A stretch of DNA of 57,248 nucleotides from JAWVZS01 sp964507825 (lineage in GTDB: Archaea > Thermoproteota > Nitrososphaeria > Nitrososphaerales > Nitrosopumilaceae), in NCBI GenBank assembly GCA_964507825.1, contig CAZDQM010000004.1, forward strand, positions 1 to 57,248. The letters are read 5' to 3'. The notes under the pieces are model-generated. The model saw only the letters and a program-made list of their open reading frames with translations. It searched no databases and was not told the origin of the DNA. Shown here in pieces: positions 53,644-57,248 of the stretch (its first letter is position 1; each line of letters starts with the position of its first letter). The position numbers and the translations under genes were made by a program.

Positions 53644-54816
53644 ATGGAAACCAAGAACATTGGCCTTCGAGGGATTCCCGTGGCAGATACGCGTATCTCC
53701 AACATAAACGGGGATGAGGGGAAGCTCATCTACAGAGGATATGATATTTTTGAATTGGTAAAAAATTCAACGTTTGAGGAGACCGCTTACCTGCTGTTAC
53801 ATGACGACCTACCTACGAAAAACCAGTTGGGAAGCTTTGTAAAAAAGCTCAACGACGCAAGATGGATTCCAAAACAGATGCAGATCAACATGGGCAACTG
53901 GAGAAAGGATGCAGACCCCATGGACATGCTGCAAGCGTTCGTGGCGGCATTGGCAGGATACTATGATGAGGAGTTTTATAATAAAGAGTCCAGCTATGAC
54001 AGAGCAATTAATCTCATAGCCAAGGTCCCCACCATCGTTGCAAGCTGGCAAAGGATCAGAAACGGGCAGGAGATTGTGGATCCCAAGCCGGATCTGAACC
54101 ACGCGGCAAACTTTCTCAACATGATAACCGGGCAGGTCCCAGACGAAGAGGCCGCAAAGATTTTCGACACGTGTCTGATCCTGCATGCGGATCATACCTT
54201 TAACGCGTCCACGTTTGCGGCAAGACAGGTGGCATCAACGCGCGCGCACATGTATTCTGCCGCGAGTGCCGCCATAGGAGCCCTTAGCGGCGAGTTACAC
54301 GGTGGCGCCAATTACGAGGTAATGAAGATGTTGCTGGATATAAACACGGTCGACAATATAGGGCCATGGATCAAGCAAAAGATCAAAGACGGGCAGCGAA
54401 TCATGGGGATGGGTCATGCCGTATACAAGACGTATGATCCAAGGGCGACGGTTCTAAAAAAGTTGTCAGGAAAGCTTGCCGCAAAGACCGGCCAAGACTG
54501 GTTTAAAATTACAGAGGGTGTAGAGGCCACCACGATTGCAGAGATAAAGTCCGAGAAGAATATGGACATCTACCCCAACGTTGATCTGTACAGTGCCTCA
54601 ATCTATTACATGCTAGGCATCCCGATGGATCTGAACACTCCAATATTTGCAATATCCAGGGTTGCAGGATGGGCGGCGCATATAATCGAGGAAAAATTTG
54701 CAGAGGCCGCGCCCAAGCCGGCCCTGTACAGGCCAAAGGCAGTCTATGTCGGAAAATACTGCGGCCCCGAGGGTTGTGAATACAAGCCGCTGGATCTAAG
54801 AGTAGAGTTTTCCTAG
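53644..54816 (+). CDS. gltA: Citrate synthase
   Basis: A 390-residue type II citrate synthase that condenses acetyl-CoA and oxaloacetate. Active-site residues are visible in LILHADHTFNASTFAAR (His), GELHGGANYEVMKM (His), MGMGHAVYKTYDPRA (His) and the substrate-binding NVDLYSASIYYMLGIPMDLNTPIF with Asp. C-terminal tail CGPEGCEYKPLDLR is typical of archaeal forms. Leaderless start at 53644. Confidence 0.95.
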   Translation: METKNIGLRGIPVADTRISNINGDEGKLIYRGYDIFELVKNSTFEETAYLLLHDDLPTKNQLGSFVKKLNDARWIPKQMQINMGNWRKDADPMDMLQAFVAALAGYYDEEFYNKESSYDRAINLIAKVPTIVASWQRIRNGQEIVDPKPDLNHAANFLNMITGQVPDEEAAKIFDTCLILHADHTFNASTFAARQVASTRAHMYSAASAAIGALSGELHGGANYEVMKMLLDINTVDNIGPWIKQKIKDGQRIMGMGHAVYKTYDPRATVLKKLSGKLAAKTGQDWFKITEGVEATTIAEIKSEKNMDIYPNVDLYSASIYYMLGIPMDLNTPIFAISRVAGWAAHIIEEKFAEAAPKPALYRPKAVYVGKYCGPEGCEYKPLDLRVEFS

Positions 54817-55019
54817 TTTTTAGATCTTATCCATTTCTTTGCCTTTGCGTCCATGTCTTGCTTGTAAAGCACCTCAAATACCATGTCGTAAAATGTTATT
54901 CCTTTTTTGCGCGCTTGGGCATCAAGCCACTTGATTCCATATGCAAGCTCCGGATCATATTCAGATATCCGGACTAGCTCATCGACTATCTTTGTAAAGA
55001 AGGCACGTGATTCAAGCAT
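54813..55019 (-). CDS. Hypothetical helical protein, 68 residues
   Basis: Not recognised. A helical protein (MLESRAFFTKIVDELVRISE; WLDAQARKKGITFYDMVFEV) with no signal or membrane helix. It ends four bases inside the 3' end of the citrate synthase gene (convergent). Coding character is good. Confidence 0.6.
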   Translation of the reverse strand: MLESRAFFTKIVDELVRISEYDPELAYGIKWLDAQARKKGITFYDMVFEVLYKQDMDAKAKKWIRSKN

Positions 55020-55186
55020 GGATCAATGTTCTGATTTATGATCATAAGGGAGACATTCAAATTATATAGACAAAAAACCCCGTTTTGATTGACTTGTTAA
55101 CCATGCCGACAAGTGCGATCAGGGCATAAAATGCATCTAGGACATAAATCGAAGGGGATTTAGCCCCTAATCCCACAATATAATCA

Positions 55187-56929
55187 GTGAACGGACGGAT
55201 CTCTTTTAGTCTAGACAAGAAGCTCATTTTACTGGTGCTTGCGGCATCATTGATTGCAACAGGGGTTACTGCCGCACTGTCATTGAATTTGATCGATGGC
55301 ATATTAAAAGAGAAGATCAAGGCCGAACTAGTAGAAGAGTCAAACGTACGCGGTAACGCAGTCAAGATTTTATTGGACAACAGAATCAGCGAGGTTTTTT
55401 CCCTGGCATCTAATACCCGGATAAGGGACACAGTCATCGAGTTGAACCGGTATCCGGATATGAATTCACGAGAATCAAGGATTTTAGAGGCAGAGATCCC
55501 GATCAAGGTGGAGATTAGAAACTTTCAGCTTGGCGAGGGACGACAGATCGAGCTGGCAGATGTTGCAATATTTGGCAAGAATCTAGACGTGTACTTTGTT
55601 TTAGAGGATAAAAGCTGGCTTTTGCAGACAGAGACGATACTAGAGTTGGCAGACGGAAAAATGATGGAGTTTGTCCAGGATTCAGAGAGGCAGAGACAGT
55701 TGGTCATAGCCATGCCGATCATGGACAATCAGAGCGGCGGTACGGTAGGCATGGTTGTAGCCATAATGAATACTAGAAACCTAGACAGGATTCTAGACAG
55801 CCGAGAGGGCCTCTACCAGACAGGCGAGGCATACATTGTCAACCAAGACAGGATCATGATCTCAAAGTCAATATTCGTAAAGGATGCCGAATTCAGCCAG
55901 GTGGTGAATACGATTCCGGTTGCCGCATGCTTTGAGGATCATGACGAGATCCATGGAGAGACGTACGAAGATTACAGGGGGGAGAATATCTTTGGAATCT
56001 CTTACTGTCAGAGCGGTTATGGATATGTTGTCTTGACCGAGATTGATGAAAATGAAATCTTGTTGCCGCTTTTTGACCTGCGGGAAAAAATCATCATATC
56101 AACTGCAGGAATAATGATAGCAATTAGTATAGTGGCATGGGGTCTGTCAAGAAGGCTGTCGGGACCGATTAAAAGGCTGACTGACGCGTCACGCAAGATT
56201 TCGGAGGGAAATTTTGCAGTCAGGACCAACATCAAGACGGGCGACGAGATAGAGGAACTGTCATACTCGTTTGATACTATGGCAAAACGACTACTAGAGT
56301 CCGAGATTGCCCTAAGCAGACAGAAGGAGATCATCAAGCAGCAAGAAGACATACTGCTACGGTTCTCAGACAGGATGGAAGATGCATGCGTATGCTTTAT
56401 CGACATCAAGGAATCAACAAAGATTTGCTCGGGGCTAACGGATGCAGAGAGTACCAGCATGTACAGCATATTCATCAATTCGATGGCATCCATTATCAGA
56501 AAATATAATGGGATAATTGTAAAGAATGTAGGCGACGCACTGCTGTTCTACTTTAAGATTGATGACATAGCAGATCAGGGAAGGTTTCGGAATGTGTTGG
56601 ATTGCGGAATGGCATTAATTGATCATCATGAGGAGCTGTGCAGTCACTTGGAGGGCAAGAAACTTCCAAGAATAGACTATAGAATCAGCACGACGTTTGG
56701 GCCCGTGAGCATTGCAAGTGTTTCAACGTCAGAAATAAGCGACATATTTGGTTCAACAGTTAACCTGTGCGCGAAGATCAACGCGTATGCCCTAACCAAC
56801 GGACTAGCAATAGGAGAAAGAATGTACGAAAAGGTAAAAGGCCTAAAGGGATTCAAGTATGCAAACATTAGTGATTTTCAAATATCCGAAAACCAAGATC
56901 TTAAAATTTTCAGTGTGAATCGTGCCTAG
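55187..56929 (+). CDS. Membrane receptor with dCache, HAMP and class III adenylyl/guanylyl cyclase domains
   Basis: A 580-residue sensor cyclase. A TM helix at ~14-36 is followed by an extracellular dCache-type domain (to ~300), a second TM (~305-325), a HAMP linker (RRLSGPIKRLTDASRKISEGNF, ~325-380), a short coiled coil and a class III cyclase domain (~400-575). The two metal Asp residues are at CFIDIKESTK (D406) and NVGDALLFYF (D450). The transition-state Asn is in STVNLCAKI, but the usual Arg four residues later is Lys. It probably makes cyclic nucleotide in response to an external ligand; the Arg-to-Lys change may lower or abolish activity. Confidence 0.88.
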   Translation: MNGRISFSLDKKLILLVLAASLIATGVTAALSLNLIDGILKEKIKAELVEESNVRGNAVKILLDNRISEVFSLASNTRIRDTVIELNRYPDMNSRESRILEAEIPIKVEIRNFQLGEGRQIELADVAIFGKNLDVYFVLEDKSWLLQTETILELADGKMMEFVQDSERQRQLVIAMPIMDNQSGGTVGMVVAIMNTRNLDRILDSREGLYQTGEAYIVNQDRIMISKSIFVKDAEFSQVVNTIPVAACFEDHDEIHGETYEDYRGENIFGISYCQSGYGYVVLTEIDENEILLPLFDLREKIIISTAGIMIAISIVAWGLSRRLSGPIKRLTDASRKISEGNFAVRTNIKTGDEIEELSYSFDTMAKRLLESEIALSRQKEIIKQQEDILLRFSDRMEDACVCFIDIKESTKICSGLTDAESTSMYSIFINSMASIIRKYNGIIVKNVGDALLFYFKIDDIADQGRFRNVLDCGMALIDHHEELCSHLEGKKLPRIDYRISTTFGPVSIASVSTSEISDIFGSTVNLCAKINAYALTNGLAIGERMYEKVKGLKGFKYANISDFQISENQDLKIFSVNRA

Positions 56930-56992
56930 ATTATTCAATTGTTATGCAAATGCAAGATTAGGTTTATTAGATAAAAGAAGTTCATTGCAAGC

Positions 56993-57248
56993 ATGGCTAG
57001 TATAGACAAGGCGGCAATCGGATGGACGATTGCCATCGTGGCAATAGGCATAGGAATTGCACTAGCAGGACCCGGATTTAATTCCGGTTCAACACCCACA
57101 ACACCGGAACCAGCAATGTCTGATGTAATGACGTCTGAGATGGAGGAGACCATGGAGGAGACCATGGAGGAGACCATGGAGGAGACCATGGAGGAGACCA
57201 TGGAGGAGACCATGGAGGAGACCATGGAGGAGACCATGGAGGAGACCA
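56993..57248 (+). CDS. Membrane-anchored protein with MEET repeats, cut by the window edge
   Basis: The start codon at 56993 opens a frame beginning MASIDKAAIGWTIAIVAIGI, a signal/anchor helix, then a Gly/Pro/Thr-rich linker (PGFNSGSTPTTPEPAMSDVM). From 57140 the frame is a 12-bp tandem repeat ATGGAGGAGACC (MEET), nine complete units to the window edge. It runs off the right end, so the functional domain is not visible. An exported protein held by an acidic stalk is likely. The antisense ORF over the repeat is a shadow. Confidence 0.75.
   Translation, partial: MASIDKAAIGWTIAIVAIGIGIALAGPGFNSGSTPTTPEPAMSDVMTSEMEETMEETMEETMEETMEETMEETMEETMEETMEET
57140..57248 (+). repeat. 12-bp tandem repeat (ATGGAGGAGACC, at least 9 units)
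   Basis: Nine perfect 12-bp units plus one base are seen up to the end of the window; the array continues outside. Because the unit is a multiple of three, copy-number change keeps the frame but alters stalk length. Confidence 0.95.

Noticed and set aside
56935..57237. Minus-strand frame with MVSS repeats.
   Set aside because: It is the complement of the MEET-encoding tandem repeat; the plus strand has the start, anchor helix and natural context.
1..57248. CRISPR array.
   Set aside because: No regularly spaced short repeats with unique spacers were seen; the recurring repeat is dispersed and lies in both orientations.

Overview
This window looks like chromosomal DNA of an ammonia-oxidising-type archaeon (Nitrososphaerota/Thaumarchaeota, Nitrosopumilales-like), probably a moderate-GC lineage that carries many insertion sequences. 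The evidence is archaeal information-processing genes (TFB, Gar1, SRP19, SRP54, Pus10, aIF1A, aIF5A, S8e, S24e, S27ae, archaeal AlaRS and LeuRS), the ScpA/ScpB pair, tRNA genes with introns in the anticodon loop, and many genes whose start codon lies about 25 nt after a TATA box (leaderless mRNAs). The species assignment is inference; no rRNA is present.

Layout. 1-3 kb: degenerate insertion sequences (a DDE/rve transposase remnant and an IS110 remnant) around a compact, translationally coupled operon of two tiny proteins and a four-helix membrane protein. 3-8 kb: a type IV secretion-like module made of a VirB4-type ATPase, a VirB11/CpaF-type ATPase, a polytopic VirB6/TrbL-like membrane protein and an 88-residue protein. 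It is organised as two divergent pairs, each with one TATA box exactly midway between start codons 49 nt apart. 9-15 kb: an accessory, defence-like island with an archaeal P-loop ATPase, a truncated type I specificity subunit (HsdS), a second transposase fragment and a 1250-residue nuclease-STAND NTPase resembling Avs-type antiviral sensors. 15-19 kb: an FAD oxidoreductase, an unknown protein and a secreted protein with four tandem Cache-like modules.

20-43 kb is mostly core genome: alaS-leuS, a geranylgeranyl reductase, tRNA-Gln, rps24e-rps27ae, dph6-srp54-pus10, aIF5A, tRNA-Tyr, aIF1A, an alcohol dehydrogenase, scpA-scpB, a frameshifted ClpP-class serine dehydrogenase-type protease, and rps8e-srp19-gar1-tfb. 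43-47 kb is accessory again: an acyl-CoA thioesterase, a dead IS5-like transposase, and a two-gene cassette of an SMC/OLD-like ATPase with a small PD-(D/E)XK nuclease-like protein. 47.5-57 kb: an isocitrate/isopropylmalate-type dehydrogenase, a 1075-residue surface protein, a DHH phosphoesterase, citrate synthase, a dCache-HAMP adenylyl cyclase, and at the right edge a membrane-anchored protein running into a 12-bp tandem repeat.

A family of about 85-bp MITE-like repeats (at least eight full or partial copies, with imperfect terminal inverted repeats and a TGAAATTTCA palindrome) is scattered through the intergenic spaces. One copy supplies the stop codon and last residues of an ATPase gene; others sit just upstream of ribosomal protein genes. 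Best candidates for undescribed biology are the ATPase/PD-(D/E)XK pair at 44.2-46.1 kb, the nuclease-STAND protein at 11.5-15.3 kb, and the secretion-like locus with symmetric divergent promoters at 3.1-8.0 kb.
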